Notes: generated from the letters alone by a model not told the origin. A stretch of DNA of 64,000 nucleotides from Microbacterium sp. Se63.02b (GCF_014171575.1 NZ_CP050453.1:434001-498000), one strand, 5' to 3'; positions 46,224 through 57,000 are shown, counted from the stretch's first letter. Program-made: numbers and translations.

Positions 46224-47219
46224 ATGTCGCCCCGAGCGACCATCGAAGAGGTGGCATCCGCCGCCGGTGTCTCCCGGTCGACCGTGTCGCGGGTCGTGAA
46301 CGGGTCGACGGCGGTGAGTCCGGAGGCGCTCGCCGCCGTGCGCGCGGCGATCGACGAGCTGAACTACGTGCCCAACAGGGCCGCCCGCTCCCTCGCGTCG
46401 CGACAGACCCATGCGATCGCGCTGATCGTCCCCGAAGACACGAACCGTTTCTTCGGAGACCCGTTCTTCGCCGCGATCGTCGCGGGGATCACGGGGGCGC
46501 TCGGTGGCTCCGACTACCTGCTGAACCTGCTCATCGCCAGTGACGACCCCGGCGACAAGATGACCGGGTTCGTGCGCAACGGCGGGGTGGACGGCGCCCT
46601 GATCGTGTCACATCACACGAGCGACGCCTTCATCGACAGGGTGGCCGACGCGGTGCCGGTCGTCTACGGCGGGCGGCCGGTGCGCCGACATGAAGGCGAT
46701 TACGTCGTCGATGTCGACAACGTGGCAGGCGCCCGCGAGGCGACGCGGCGGCTGATCGACATCGGACGGAAACGGATCGCGACGATCTCCGGCCCCGTGA
46801 CGATGGTCTCCTCGGGTGATCGCATCCAGGGCTTCCGCGCCGCGCTCGCGGATGCCGGGCTCACGCCGTTCGCGGAGGAGGAGGGCGACTACAGCGAGGC
46901 CAGCGGAGCGGACGCGATGCGACGCATCCTCGACGTCGGCCGCCCCGATGCGCTCTTCGTCGCCAGCGATCTCATGGCGAGGGGCGCGCTGACGGTGCTG
47001 CGCGCCGCGGGTGTGCGCGTGCCGGAGGACATCGCTCTGGTCGGCTTCGACGACTCGTCCGTCGCCGTGACGACCGATCCGCAGCTCACGACCATGCGGC
47101 AGCCGATGTACGCGCAGGGCGAGGCCATGGCCCGGATCCTGCTCTCCCGTCTCGCCGGCGAGGATCCGCCGCAGACGACGATCCTGCCGACGGAGCTCGT
47201 GGTCCGCGCCTCGGCCTGA
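46224..47219 (+). CDS. cebR: CebR, LacI-family cellobiose repressor
   Basis: 331 residues: helix-turn-helix at about 5-30 (IEEVASAAGVSRSTVSRVVN), hinge helix RAARSLASRQT and a sugar-binding effector domain. It follows the GH1 gene by 123 bp on the same strand, and the operon carries two perfect CebR boxes, so it is the repressor released by cellobiose. A GTG at 46212 gives four more residues. GGAAGAG at 46206-46212 fits the ATG at 46224. Confidence 0.9.
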   Translation: MSPRATIEEVASAAGVSRSTVSRVVNGSTAVSPEALAAVRAAIDELNYVPNRAARSLASRQTHAIALIVPEDTNRFFGDPFFAAIVAGITGALGGSDYLLNLLIASDDPGDKMTGFVRNGGVDGALIVSHHTSDAFIDRVADAVPVVYGGRPVRRHEGDYVVDVDNVAGAREATRRLIDIGRKRIATISGPVTMVSSGDRIQGFRAALADAGLTPFAEEEGDYSEASGADAMRRILDVGRPDALFVASDLMARGALTVLRAAGVRVPEDIALVGFDDSSVAVTTDPQLTTMRQPMYAQGEAMARILLSRLAGEDPPQTTILPTELVVRASA

Positions 47220-47311
47220 CGTCGATCCCGCGACCGGTATGGACACGGGCACGCCCCTGGCGCCCCCTCCGGGCCAGGGACGCACCCGTGCGTCTGGTTC
47301 GGCTGAGCGTC

Positions 47312-48358
47312 TCAGCCGAAGATCGATGCCCGCAGATCACCGCCGAACAGGGTGAAGGCGGTGATGCCGGCGGTGACCAGCAGCGCCGCGGCCGTTCCGG
47401 CGACGGCGAGGAGGGAGATCCCGCGGCCGCCGAGCCGCTGCCCACGCAGTCCGACGGCGACACCGGCCTTCGCGGCGATCGCTCCGGCCGCGTCGTCGCG
47501 GTACAACTCCGTGCGTGCGGCGAACCGGCGATGGAACTCCTCGGCGAGCACGACCGTGGCGGCCATGGTCTCGGCGCGGTCGAAGCGGGTGCTCGCCGGA
47601 AGATACACGTACAGCCGATCGGACACGAGCTCGATCTCGGCGCCGGAGCCGAGGTCGAGCACGCGCGCCATCAGGTCGGGCGTGAAGATGTAGAGCGCGT
47701 CCTGCTGGTAGCCGTCCGGCACGATCAGGCGGAACGTCTTCGCGAAGTCTCCTTCGAGGTCCAGTCGTGCGGCACCGCGCCCGAGGCCCAGCGTCGGGAT
47801 GATGCTGCGGGTGCGGTTGGCCAGCACTATGTGCGGCACCGACGACGGCAGCGGCAGCTCGACGAAGGCGAACGGCCGCTGGATCGTGGCACGCTGCTGT
47901 CCGCGCGACACCGAGTGATGCATGCCGAGCTCGAACGGCATCCGTTCGTCGTCGCACGCGACGATCCCGCGTTCCCGACCGTGCGCGACCCGCGCGAAGG
48001 CGGCACCGGGGCGACGCGTGCGCTCGAGCGCGTCGGCGTACGCCCATCCGTTCTGCCAGGCGAACGCGGCGATCTTCACCCGGCGGCCCACCCCCACGGC
48101 GTACCAGAGGAATCCGCCCGCGGCGAGGAGCGTGTACCCCACGACGACGACGCCGAGGATCGGCGCGACCGTGAGGATGTCGCCGCGTCCGAGGAACCAC
48201 AGGCCGGTCAGCATCGCGGCGGCGAACAGCAGCACCGCGGTGAGGATGACCAAGAACCGGCGATGCGGAGGGATTCCGCAGAGCCTTTCGTACGCGAGGA
48301 TGTCGCGGAGACCCGCGCCCCGTCGCAGCGGTTCCAGGTCTACGGCTACAGGCTCCAT
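47312..48358 (-). CDS. Membrane protein of unknown function, paired with DUF1266 gene
   Basis: 348 residues: two helices near the N-terminus (about 35-55 and 65-90), a cytoplasmic region with repeated beta-rich stretches (about 100-290) and one C-terminal helix (about 315-335). The middle part resembles a PH-like or DUF3137-like domain in style, but I cannot assign a family. Its ATG at 48358 overlaps the end of the DUF1266 gene by 13 bp, so the two are coupled and probably act together. Confidence 0.75.
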   Translation of the reverse strand: MEPVAVDLEPLRRGAGLRDILAYERLCGIPPHRRFLVILTAVLLFAAAMLTGLWFLGRGDILTVAPILGVVVVGYTLLAAGGFLWYAVGVGRRVKIAAFAWQNGWAYADALERTRRPGAAFARVAHGRERGIVACDDERMPFELGMHHSVSRGQQRATIQRPFAFVELPLPSSVPHIVLANRTRSIIPTLGLGRGAARLDLEGDFAKTFRLIVPDGYQQDALYIFTPDLMARVLDLGSGAEIELVSDRLYVYLPASTRFDRAETMAATVVLAEEFHRRFAARTELYRDDAAGAIAAKAGVAVGLRGQRLGGRGISLLAVAGTAAALLVTAGITAFTLFGGDLRASIFG

Positions 48359-49218
48359 GGCAGCGTCGCCCAGGGGCCGTTGCGCTTCTCGGACATCGCG
48401 GCCTTGAAGTCGGACCATCCATCACCGAACTTCTCGAACGACTTCTCGTCGACGTTTCCGTCCGACCAGTGCATGACCCGACCGACGAGGTAGCTCAGCC
48501 CGAAGTCGGCCCAGGACGTGAACGCGGGACGACCCTCCTCGTTGATGCGGTGGATGATCCCTCGGGCCTCCGTCACGTCGCCGTGACCCAACGCGACGCC
48601 CCAGGTCGTCATCGCGACGGCCTGTCCGAGCGCGTAGCCGTCGAGCGTCCGCACGAAGAGGTCGGGGGTGACGACGTCCTTGCCGACGCGCTTGCGCACC
48701 TGCGCCTCGGAGTACTCGATCGAGGTCACGAAGGTGCGGGCGTCGCGCTTGTCCCCGCCCTCCTGCACGATCGCGGCCAGCCATTCCTTCGCCTTCGGAG
48801 TGCGCCCGAGGCGCTCGGCGAGTTCCGCGCGCACCGCGAGGTACAGCATCCACACCTCGCGCCGACGACGGGCGCCCGTGAGCCGCTCGATGTTGGCCAG
48901 CCAGTCGCCACGGGTGTGCACTCCCCACTGCTCGACGAGCACCTTCTTCTCGCGATCGCCGAGGAGCGACGCCTTCGGGTCGTTCCAGAGGCCGGACGGG
49001 AGGTTCACGATCTGCAGGAAGCCGAGCGCGATCTCGTCGGCCTCGGTGTCGGTCGTCGTGAACTCCGGTGCGGCCTTGACCTTCGCGTCGGGCAGGATCC
49101 AGACCACGAGGAAGAACAGCACCACGGCGCCGACGACGGCCCAGACCCACCACTGGCTGATGAGCCATTCGAAGATCGACGTGATGCTGTTGAAGTCGAC
49201 GCTCGCGAAAGAGTGCAT
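48346..49218 (-). CDS. DUF1266 membrane-anchored protein
   Basis: 290 residues: one N-terminal helix (about 20-42) and a cytoplasmic DUF1266 domain. Family marks are the GYALGQAVAMTTWG segment (about 195-208) and the late SWADFGLSYLVGRVMHW. DUF1266 proteins are found in many bacteria without known function and in polymorphic-toxin or stress contexts. It is the first gene of a two-gene unit, divergent from a TetR gene. Confidence 0.8.
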   Translation of the reverse strand: MHSFASVDFNSITSIFEWLISQWWVWAVVGAVVLFFLVVWILPDAKVKAAPEFTTTDTEADEIALGFLQIVNLPSGLWNDPKASLLGDREKKVLVEQWGVHTRGDWLANIERLTGARRRREVWMLYLAVRAELAERLGRTPKAKEWLAAIVQEGGDKRDARTFVTSIEYSEAQVRKRVGKDVVTPDLFVRTLDGYALGQAVAMTTWGVALGHGDVTEARGIIHRINEEGRPAFTSWADFGLSYLVGRVMHWSDGNVDEKSFEKFGDGWSDFKAAMSEKRNGPWATLPWSL

Positions 49219-49257
49219 GGTGCTCCTGGAAGTGGGGTGGCGCGTCCGCTATTAGAT

Positions 49258-49271
49258 TGAACGTACATTCA
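49258..49271. promoter_or_regulatory. Probable operator of the TetR gene at 49.3 kb
   Basis: TGAACGTACATTCA, a 14-bp near-palindrome (one mismatched pair) between the divergent DUF1266 and TetR genes. Confidence 0.55.
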
Positions 49272-49343
49272 GTGAGTAATCTATACGTCAGGGGACCGAT
49301 TCGGAAACACCGCAGCCGACGGATCTCAGGAGGTGGACGCCGC

Positions 49344-50024
49344 ATGGCACGCACCGACGCGCAGAATCGCCTGGCCAGAGAACGCGCGCGGGAGAACATC
49401 CTGCAGGCCGCGATCGAGGTGTTCAGCGAGCGCGGCGTGTCGGGCGCGAGCATCGCCGAGATCACCTCCAGGGCAGGCGTCGCCCAGGGGCTCGTGAACT
49501 ACCACTTCGGCGCGAAGGACCAGCTCGTCGGCGCCGTCATCGACCGGTGGTTCGAGACCGTGCTCAGCTTCGCCCGTGTCGAGGGCACGCCAGACGAGAT
49601 GCTGGCCGCGGTCATCGACGGGGCGCTCACCGCGACCGCCTATGCGATCCCGCTGCAGCGCGCGGTGCTGGCGATGCAGCAGCAGCCCTCGACGCACCGG
49701 CTCTTCGCCGAGTCGGAGGCGCGGCATGAAGAGGCGGCGACCGCGGCCGAGGATGCCGTGCGCGACCTGTTCCGCGCGCGCGGCGCGGACGACCCCTCCC
49801 TCGAGGAGGTCATGCTCCGCAGCACACTCGAGGGCGTTTTCGTGAAGGCTGCGGTCTTCGGCGAGACCTATCCGTTGGAAGAGGCCAGGCGGTGGATGCA
49901 TCGCCGCTACGGTCTGCCCGATCCGACGACGCCCATCGTGCCTCCGGTCCCGCTGCGTGACGGTGAGCCGCGCCCGCGCGCGACCGCGGCGCTGTCTCCG
50001 GAGCAGCGGAGCCAGGGCGACTGA
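49344..50024 (+). CDS. TetR-family regulator
   Basis: 226 residues. The helix-turn-helix is at about 30-60 (IAEITSRAGVAQGLVNYHF), with a C-terminal ligand domain of the TetR_C_6/BetI-like sort and a low-complexity proline-rich tail. AGGAGG (49328-49333) fixes the ATG at 49344; the frame is open 29 codons further, across the operator. It is divergent from the DUF1266 pair and may control it. Confidence 0.88.
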   Translation: MARTDAQNRLARERARENILQAAIEVFSERGVSGASIAEITSRAGVAQGLVNYHFGAKDQLVGAVIDRWFETVLSFARVEGTPDEMLAAVIDGALTATAYAIPLQRAVLAMQQQPSTHRLFAESEARHEEAATAAEDAVRDLFRARGADDPSLEEVMLRSTLEGVFVKAAVFGETYPLEEARRWMHRRYGLPDPTTPIVPPVPLRDGEPRPRATAALSPEQRSQGD

Positions 50025-50037
50025 GGGTCGCGGCGCC

Positions 50038-50694
50038 TCAGGTCAGGTTCATGCGGGCGAAGGCGCCGAGGACCACGCGCTCGGACTGCACGAGATACCT
50101 CTCGAGCTCGGTGGCTCCCGCGTGCGGACCCCGGTTGAGGAAGGTGTCGAGCACGGCCCGGTTCTTGCGGACGAAGGGCTCGTGGAGCGAGCGAGGATCG
50201 TCGATCTTCAGGAAGGCCAGTCGCAGCTCCGCCGCGACGTCGCGGTAGGTGCGCGCGAGGCGGGGGCTGTCCGCCAGGTCGACGAGCGCGACGTGGAAAG
50301 CCATGTTGGCGCTGCCGACCGCGCGCCAGGCGGACGCGTCGTCGTGGCCTGCCCCGGTGCCGGCGGCCTCGGCGGCGTCCACGGCATCCTTCATCCGCTG
50401 GACCGCGGGGTGCTCGGGCTCCGACTCGCGAAGGGCCGTGCATTCGATCACCCGGCGCGCCCGGTAGATGTCGATCACGTCGGCGATGGCCGGAGACGCC
50501 ACCGAGACTCCTCGGTGGGGGATGTGCTCGACCAGCCCCTGCTCGGCGAGGACGCGGAACGCTTCGCGGAGCGTGTTGCGCGACACGTCGAACTGCTCGG
50601 CGAGAGTCGACTCCGACAGGCGGGAGCCCGGGGCGAAGTCGCCGTCGATGATGCGCTGACGGAGCACGTCGGCGAGCATGCCCTGCTGGTTCAT
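50038..50694 (-). CDS. GntR-family (FCD) regulator of the 5-oxoproline operon
   Basis: 218 residues: GntR winged helix (about 5-70) and an all-helical FCD domain (about 80-205) whose His residues (FHVALVD, about 130) usually bind a metal and carboxylate ligand. It is divergent from the pxp operon and a perfect palindrome lies in the gap. The likely effector is 5-oxoproline or a related carboxylate. The ATG at 50694 begins the domain; the frame is open to 50778 across the operator. Confidence 0.87.
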   Translation of the reverse strand: MNQQGMLADVLRQRIIDGDFAPGSRLSESTLAEQFDVSRNTLREAFRVLAEQGLVEHIPHRGVSVASPAIADVIDIYRARRVIECTALRESEPEHPAVQRMKDAVDAAEAAGTGAGHDDASAWRAVGSANMAFHVALVDLADSPRLARTYRDVAAELRLAFLKIDDPRSLHEPFVRKNRAVLDTFLNRGPHAGATELERYLVQSERVVLGAFARMNLT

Positions 50695-50765
50695 GCCTTC
50701 ATCGTAGGTGCCCGGGGCGGCGAGGATCACAGAAACGCAACCACGCCGTAGCACGATCGAAACAT

Positions 50766-50780
50766 GATTGTTGAACAATC
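50766..50780. promoter_or_regulatory. GntR operator
   Basis: GATTGTTGAACAATC, a perfect inverted repeat (7-bp arms, one central base) that overlaps the -35 of the pxp promoter. Confidence 0.8.
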
Positions 50781-50801
50781 CTCTCTAATACGTTCTACAC
50801 T
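50772..50801 (+). promoter_or_regulatory. Promoter of the pxp operon
   Basis: TTGAAC (50772-50777), an 18-base spacer and TACACT (50796-50801). Confidence 0.65.
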
Positions 50802-50846
50802 GAGTGTCTATCGACACCCACCAACGACGATGGGAATCCCCCGCAC

Positions 50847-52124
50847 ATGTCCGATCAGTCCCCCGCATCCTTGTCCCCCGAAGACGAGACCCGCCTTGCC
50901 ACCGCGAAGAAGCGCGCGGGCCGCAGCGCCGTCATCGGCGCGATCTTCCTCATGGCCACCAGCGCCATCGGCCCCGGCTTCATCACGCAGACCGCCACCT
51001 TCACCGCGCAGATGGGCGCCGCGTTCGCGTTCGCCATCCTCGTCTCGATCCTGATCGACATCGCGGTGCAGCTGAACGTGTGGCGCATGATCACCTCCTC
51101 GGGAAAGCGTGCGGGCGAGCTCGCCAACAGCGCCATCCCCTTCTCCGGGCACGTGATCGCCGTCCTCGTCGTGATCGGCGGTCTCGCCTTCAACATCGGC
51201 AACATCGCCGGAGGCGGGCTGGGGCTCAACGCCCTGCTCGGCATCGACCCCAAGGTCGGTGGCGTCCTCACCGCCGGCCTCGCGATCATCATCTTCCTGA
51301 TCAAGAAGGCCGGCCGGGTGATGGACATCGTCCTCATCGTCCTGGGCATCGGGATGATCGTGATGACCCTGATCGTCGCCTTCGTCTCCCAGCCCCCGAT
51401 CGGCGAGGCGCTGCGGCAGACCTTCCTGCCCGACGAGCTGAACTTCGCCACGATCACCACGATCGTCGGCGGCACCGTCGGCGGGTACATCACCTACTCC
51501 GGCGCACACCGCTACCTCGACTCCGGCCACACCGGCCCCGCGCACGCCGGTCCCGTGATGCGCGCCGCCGCCAACGGCATCCTCGTCACCGGAATCATGC
51601 GTTACGTGCTGTTCCTCGCCATCCTCGGCGTCGTCGCCTCCGGGGTCGCGCTCGACCTGTCGAGCCAGGCGGCGAACCCCGCTGGTCAGGCGTTCGGCGC
51701 GGTGCTCGGCGACGCCGGATTGCGCATCTTCGGCGCCATCTTCTGGGCCGCGGCGATCAGCTCGGTCATCGGTGCGGCGTACACCTCGGCCACGTTCCTC
51801 TCGACCTTCACCGCGAAGCTCAAGGGAGGCTGGGCGCTGCAGCTGGCGACCGTCGCCTTCATCGTCGTCTCGCTCATCGTGTACCTCTCCATCGGCACGG
51901 CGCCGGCCGCCATCCTCGTCTTCGTCGGCGGTTTCAACGGACTCATCCTGCCGATCGGTCTCACGGTGTTCATGTACATCGGCTGGTTCCGCCGCGACCT
52001 GCTCGGCACGAAGAAGTACCCGATGTGGCTGCTCGTGGCGGGTACGCTCGTGACGCTGCTCACCTGGTACATGGGTATCGTCTCGGTCGGCCCCATCTTC
52101 GCCTTCCTCGGAATCGGAGCGTGA
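50847..52124 (+). CDS. NRAMP-superfamily transporter (YcsG-like), probable 5-oxoproline importer
   Basis: 425-residue membrane protein with about eleven helices, distantly of the NRAMP superfamily. It opens the pxp operon, as YcsG does in the Bacillus ycsG-ycsF-ycsI-kipI-kipA-kipR operon, so an organic substrate such as 5-oxoproline is more likely than a metal ion. The canonical metal-site DPGN of true NRAMP is not present; the equivalent place reads IGPGFITQT. Confidence 0.78.
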   Translation: MSDQSPASLSPEDETRLATAKKRAGRSAVIGAIFLMATSAIGPGFITQTATFTAQMGAAFAFAILVSILIDIAVQLNVWRMITSSGKRAGELANSAIPFSGHVIAVLVVIGGLAFNIGNIAGGGLGLNALLGIDPKVGGVLTAGLAIIIFLIKKAGRVMDIVLIVLGIGMIVMTLIVAFVSQPPIGEALRQTFLPDELNFATITTIVGGTVGGYITYSGAHRYLDSGHTGPAHAGPVMRAAANGILVTGIMRYVLFLAILGVVASGVALDLSSQAANPAGQAFGAVLGDAGLRIFGAIFWAAAISSVIGAAYTSATFLSTFTAKLKGGWALQLATVAFIVVSLIVYLSIGTAPAAILVFVGGFNGLILPIGLTVFMYIGWFRRDLLGTKKYPMWLLVAGTLVTLLTWYMGIVSVGPIFAFLGIGA

Positions 52125-52128
52125 TCGC

Positions 52129-52896
52129 ATGACATCCATCGACCTGAACTCGGACCTCGGCGAGAACGTCGCCGATCGGATCGTCAGCGACGATGAGAGC
52201 ATGCTGCGCATCGTCACGAGTGCGAACGTGTCGTGCGGGTTCCATGCGGGCAGCCCCGAGGGCATCCGCGAGACGCTCGCGGCGGCCGTGCAGGGCGGCG
52301 TCGTGATCGGCGCGCACCCGGGCTACCGCGACTACGAGAACTTCGGGCGCACGAAGGTCGACATCGACTCGGCCACCCTTCAAGCGCATGTCGAGTATCA
52401 GCTCGGCGCTCTGCTGGGCCTCGCCTCCGCGGTCGGCGGACGGGTCTCGTACGTCAAGCCGCACGGCGCGCTGTACAACACGATCGCCCGCGACGAGCGG
52501 CAGTCGAAGGACGTCGTGGCGGCGATCCGCGCGATCGACCCGAGTCTGGTCCTGCTCGGCCTCGCGGGCGGCGTCGTGCTCGACGTCGCCGAGCGTGCCG
52601 GTCTCGCCATCGCGGCAGAGGCCTTCGCGGATCGGGCATATCAGCCGGATGGTCAGCTCGTCTCGCGCACCGAGGCCGGCTCCGTGCTGCACGACCCCTC
52701 CGAGGTCGCGGAGCGCATGGTGCGTCTCGCGTCCGACGGCGTGATCCGGGCGATCGACGGCTCCGACGTGCCCGTGGTCGCGCAGTCGATCTGCGTGCAC
52801 GGCGACAGCCCTGGTTCGGTCGCCATGGCTGCGGAGACCAGGCGGATGCTGCAGGATGCGGGCATCACCATCGCGCCGTTCGCGGGCGCGCGATGA
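52129..52896 (+). CDS. pxpA: 5-oxoprolinase subunit PxpA (LamB/YcsF family)
   Basis: 255 residues of the LamB/YcsF family. DLNSDLGE at the N-terminus and [11 protein letters not shown] and VKPHGALYN further on are the family marks. PxpA works with PxpB and PxpC in ATP-driven opening of 5-oxoproline to glutamate. Four bases separate it from the transporter gene; it overlaps the hydro-lyase start (ATGA). Confidence 0.95.
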   Translation: MTSIDLNSDLGENVADRIVSDDESMLRIVTSANVSCGFHAGSPEGIRETLAAAVQGGVVIGAHPGYRDYENFGRTKVDIDSATLQAHVEYQLGALLGLASAVGGRVSYVKPHGALYNTIARDERQSKDVVAAIRAIDPSLVLLGLAGGVVLDVAERAGLAIAAEAFADRAYQPDGQLVSRTEAGSVLHDPSEVAERMVRLASDGVIRAIDGSDVPVVAQSICVHGDSPGSVAMAAETRRMLQDAGITIAPFAGAR

Positions 52897-53693
52897 CCGT
52901 TCTCGCCACCGCCGAGCAACTCGCCGACGCCCGCGCCGCCCGTGCCGCCATCAGGGCGGGGCGCGCCGAGCCGACCAGCGGAGTCGCCGTGGGGCTGACC
53001 CAGGCGAACCTCATCGCCGTGCCGGCCGACTGGGCCTTCGAGACTCTGCTGTTCACGCAACGGAACCCCAAGCCGTGCCCCGTTCTCGAGGTCATCGAGC
53101 AGGGCGATGTGGAGTCTCGGCTCGCGCCGGGCAGCGACATCCGCACCGACATCGGCCGGTACCGCATCTGGCGCGACGGCGAGCTGGCGGAGGAGGTCGA
53201 CGATGCGACGGAGGTCTGGGCAGAGCACCCCGACCTCGTCGCGTTCCTCATCGGATGCAGCTTCACGTTCGAATCGGGTCTCGTTCAGGCGGGGATCCCG
53301 ATCCGCCACCAGGAGCTCGAACGGAACGTGCCGATGTACCGCACGGCGGTCGCGTGCGTCCCGGCGGGGCGCCTGAGCGGTGAGATGGTCGTGTCGATGC
53401 GTCCGATCGCCGCGGATCGGGTGGCCGATGCCGTGCAGATCTCGGGACGCACTCCCGCGGTGCACGGCGCTCCCGTCCACATCGGCGACCCCGCGTCGCT
53501 CGGCATCGTCGACCTGGCGCACCCCGACTTCGGAGACGCCCCCGAGGTGCGCGAGGGCGAGGTGCCGGTGTTCTGGGCGTGCGGTGTCACGCCCCAGGCC
53601 GCGATCATGGCCTCGAAGCCGCCGTTCGCCATCACACACGCCCCGGGGTACATGTTCATCACCGACGTCCCGGATGCGGAGTACATCGTCTGA
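52893..53693 (+). CDS. DUF1445 putative hydro-lyase (YcsI family)
   Basis: 266 residues, the full DUF1445 domain. [19 protein letters not shown] and CGVTPQ, then [12 protein letters not shown], are the conserved blocks. The reaction is unproven. The same domain forms the N-terminal half of mammalian D-glutamate cyclase (DGLUCY), which makes 5-oxo-D-proline, so a link with D-glutamate or 5-oxoproline is well grounded. Starts inside the pxpA stop and ends inside the PxpB start (TGATG). Confidence 0.88.
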   Translation: MTVLATAEQLADARAARAAIRAGRAEPTSGVAVGLTQANLIAVPADWAFETLLFTQRNPKPCPVLEVIEQGDVESRLAPGSDIRTDIGRYRIWRDGELAEEVDDATEVWAEHPDLVAFLIGCSFTFESGLVQAGIPIRHQELERNVPMYRTAVACVPAGRLSGEMVVSMRPIAADRVADAVQISGRTPAVHGAPVHIGDPASLGIVDLAHPDFGDAPEVREGEVPVFWACGVTPQAAIMASKPPFAITHAPGYMFITDVPDAEYIV

Positions 53694-55271
53694 TGCGCAT
53701 CCTCACGGCATCCGATCGGGCCCTGCTCGTCGAGGCGTCAGACCTCGACGAGGCCATGCGGCTGAACCTCGCCTGGGAGGACGTGCCTGGCATCGTCGAG
53801 CGCATCCCCGGAGCCAGGACGGTACTGGTGCGCTTCGATCCCCTGCGCGTGTCGGCGCGAGAGCTCGCGGCGGTGCTGTCATCGACACGGGTCGACGCGG
53901 ATCACCTGCCGGAGACCGGAGAGGCCACTGTGCCCGTGAGCTACGACGGGGAAGACCTCGACGAGGCGGCTTCTCTGCTCGGCGTCTCGACGGGGAGCTG
54001 GTGCACCGCCACCTCGCCGCCGACTGGAGGGTCGCGTTCTCGGGCTTCGCCCCCGGGTTCGGCTACGTGGTGAGCAGCGACCCGCTCTTCGACGTGCCGC
54101 GCCGAGCATCGCCGCGCACCCGTGTGCCCGCCGGCTCGGTCGCGCTGGCAGGGCAGTTCACCGGGGTGTACCCGCGGGAGAGTCCGGGTGGCTGGCAGCT
54201 CATCGGCCGCACGGACGCCGTGATGTGGGACATCGACCGCACTCCTCCCGCGTTGCTGTCACCCGGGACGACCGTGCGGTTCGAACACGTCAGGGCGAGC
54301 GCTCGACTCGGCGGAGACGGAGGCAGCGACGAGGCACTGCGTGCGGCCGCGCGACCTGCCGATGCGGATGTTCGCGGCCTTGGCGCGAACCCCGCCGTCG
54401 AGATCGTCCGCCCCTCGCTGCAGCTGCTGGTGCAGGATGCCGGGCGCCCCGGTTATGCGGCGCTCGGAGTCTCGGCGTCCGGGGCCGCCGACCGCCGCGC
54501 GATGCGCGACGCCAACCGTGCCGTGGGCAACACGACCGAGGCCGCCGTGTTGGAGAGCGTCGGGGGAGCGGTGCTGCGGTTCCACGGCCCCGGTGTCGCC
54601 GCTGTCGCCGGGGCACTCGGCACGATCACACTGACCGAAGCTGATGGCGCCGTGCGCGACGTCACGCACGGAGAGCCGTTCGCCACGGTCGACGGTGACG
54701 AGCTGACCCTCGGCCACCCTGAACGCGGGCTGCGCTATGTCATCGCGGTCCGCGGCGGGGTCGATACGACGCCGGCGCTCGGCAGCCGCGCCGCGGACAC
54801 GCTTGCAGGACTCGGGCCGATGCCCCTGGCGGCGGGCGACCTGGTCCCGATCGGCGATGCCGCCGCACACCCGGTCGAGCTCGATGCCCCGGGGCGAGAG
54901 CTCCCGGAACCCGGCGACGTCGTCGACCTGGAGATCACCCTCGGCCCGCGCGACGACTGGTTCACACCGGCGGCGCTGGCGACTCTCACCGGTCAGGACT
55001 GGACCGTCACACCCCGCTCCGATCGCGTCGGAATCCGCCTCGAAGAGAGGTGCCCCTCGAGCGCTCCACCGGGGGCGAGCTGCCCAGCGAGGGCGCGGTC
55101 ACCGGTGCGATCCAGGTGCCGCCCGACGGGCAGCCCGTGCTGTTCCTGCCCGACCACCCTCTCACCGGCGGCTATCCGATCATCGGCGCCCTCACCGACA
55201 GCAGCCTCGATCTCGCGGGCCAGCTGGCACCGGGCGTGCGCGTCCGCTTCATCGTCAAGGAGACCTCATGA
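53693..55271 (+). CDS. Fused 5-oxoprolinase subunits PxpB-PxpC (two frameshifts)
   Basis: About 526 residues: PxpB/AHS1 (about 1-200, with [10 protein letters not shown]) then PxpC/AHS2 (about 230-520, with [19 protein letters not shown]). The frame changes near 53990 (ACGGGGAGC, one more G) and near 55045 (GAGGTGC, one more G); with both the fusion is unbroken. These two domains also form the carboxyltransferase end of urea carboxylase. The stop overlaps the biotin carboxylase start (ATGA). Confidence 0.88.
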
Positions 55272-56980
55272 CAAAGGTGCTGATCGCGAACCGCGGAGAG
55301 ATCGCCGTGCGCGTCGTCCGCGCCTGTGCCGAGGCCGGGTACACCTCGGTCGCGGTGTACGCGGACCAGGATGTCGATGCCCTGCACGTGCGTCTGGCCG
55401 ACGAGGCCGTGGGTCTCGGCGGCGATACCGCGGCGACGACGTACCTGTCGATCGACGCGCTGCTCGCCGCCGCGCGCGAGTCCGGAGCAGACGCCGTGCA
55501 CCCGGGGTACGGGTTCCTCTCCGAGAGTGCGGCGTTCGCGCGGGCGGTGGAGGGCGCTGGACTGGTCTGGATCGGACCGACGCCCGACAGCATCGACGCG
55601 CTCGGCGACAAGATGACGGCGCGACGCATCGCGCAGCAGGTCGGGGCTCCGCTCGCCGCGGGGACCGACGAGCCGCTCGCCGGCCCGGAGGAAGCCGTCG
55701 CCTTCGCCGAGCAGCACGGACTCCCGATCGCGATCAAGGCCGCGTTCGGCGGGGGCGGCCGCGGGTTGAAGGTCGTACGCGAGCTGTCGGAGGTCGCCGA
55801 GGCCTTCGATGCCGCGACGCGTGAGGCCATCGCGGCGTTCGGCCGCGGGGAGTGCTTCGTCGAGCGCTTCCTCGAGAGCCCACGGCATATCGAGGTGCAG
55901 GTGCTCGGCGACGGTCGCGGCGGTGTCGTGGTCGTCGGCGACCGTGACTGTTCGATGCAGCGGCGCAACCAGAAGCTCATCGAGGAGGCCCCAGCCCCTG
56001 GACTCTCACCCGAGCAGCGGGCACGGTTCCACGAGGCGGCACGGTCGATCTGCGGCGCGGTCGAGTATCGGGGTGCGGGGACGGTGGAGTTCCTGCTCGC
56101 GGCGGACGGCACGATCTCGTTCCTCGAGGTGAACACGCGGCTCCAGGTCGAGCATCCGGTGACCGAGGCGGTGACAGGGGCGGATCTGGTGCGCGAGCAG
56201 TTCCGGATCGCATTCGGCGAGGGACCGTCTTTCACCGAGACGCCCGAACCGCAGGGGCACGCCTTCGAGTTCCGCATCAACGCCGAGGACCCCGGCCGCG
56301 GTTTCCTGCCCAGCCCCGGTCGAGTCGAGAAGCTCCGGATACCCGGGGGTCCCGGTGTGCGCTGGGACAGCGGCATCGATGAGGGAGACGTCGTCGAGCC
56401 GGCCTTCGACTCGATGATGGCCAAACTGATCGTGCTCGCGGAGACGCGTGACGCCGCCCTGGTGCGTGCGAGACGCGCGCTGCGGGAACTCGTGGTGGAG
56501 GGCCCGGCGACCGTCATCCCGTTCGACCTGCGGGCGCTCGACGACCCGGCGTTCGCCACCGAGACCTTCGCGGTGCACACGCAGTGGATCGAGAGCGCCC
56601 TGCTGCCGAAGCTCGAGATGCAGCCGCGGTCGGCAGCCGTGGCGGATGCCGGGTTGCAGCGGTTCCCCGTCGAGATCGACGGGCGACGCGTGATGCTCGG
56701 TCTGCCCTCGGCTCTCCTCGCCGGTCTCGGGCGTCCGGCGGATTCCGCGGCGGTGGCATCCGTCGCCGATCCGACGGAACTGCGCTCGCCGGTGCCGGGA
56801 ACGCTCGTGCGGTGGCTCGTCGACGACGGCGCCGAGGTGGCGGAGGGCGACCCGGTCGCCGTCCTCGACGCGATGAAGATGGAGACCACGGTGCCCGCGC
56901 ACCGCGGAGGCACCCTGTCGCAGCGTGCCGAACTCTCGGCGATGGTCGCCGCGGACGGGGTGCTCGCGGTCATCTCCTGA
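55268..56980 (+). CDS. Biotin carboxylase fused to a biotin carrier domain
   Basis: 570 residues: biotin carboxylase (about 1-445; ATP-grasp with [10 protein letters not shown], and [14 protein letters not shown]) then a biotinyl domain at the end with DAMKMET, the biotin lysine being Lys537. The layout is that of acyl-CoA carboxylase alpha subunits, but no acyl-CoA carboxyltransferase (beta) gene is adjacent. The AHS1-AHS2 fusion directly upstream is the likely partner, giving in split form the domain set of urea carboxylase. Last gene of the operon, closed by a strong terminator. Confidence 0.9.
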   Translation: MTKVLIANRGEIAVRVVRACAEAGYTSVAVYADQDVDALHVRLADEAVGLGGDTAATTYLSIDALLAAARESGADAVHPGYGFLSESAAFARAVEGAGLVWIGPTPDSIDALGDKMTARRIAQQVGAPLAAGTDEPLAGPEEAVAFAEQHGLPIAIKAAFGGGGRGLKVVRELSEVAEAFDAATREAIAAFGRGECFVERFLESPRHIEVQVLGDGRGGVVVVGDRDCSMQRRNQKLIEEAPAPGLSPEQRARFHEAARSICGAVEYRGAGTVEFLLAADGTISFLEVNTRLQVEHPVTEAVTGADLVREQFRIAFGEGPSFTETPEPQGHAFEFRINAEDPGRGFLPSPGRVEKLRIPGGPGVRWDSGIDEGDVVEPAFDSMMAKLIVLAETRDAALVRARRALRELVVEGPATVIPFDLRALDDPAFATETFAVHTQWIESALLPKLEMQPRSAAVADAGLQRFPVEIDGRRVMLGLPSALLAGLGRPADSAAVASVADPTELRSPVPGTLVRWLVDDGAEVAEGDPVAVLDAMKMETTVPAHRGGTLSQRAELSAMVAADGVLAVIS

Positions 56981-57000
56981 GACGCTGCCGCGAAACGCGA

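Noticed and set aside
50847..52124. Manganese (MntH) transporter
   Set aside because: The NRAMP metal-binding DPGN is absent and the gene opens a 5-oxoproline operon, as YcsG does in Bacillus.
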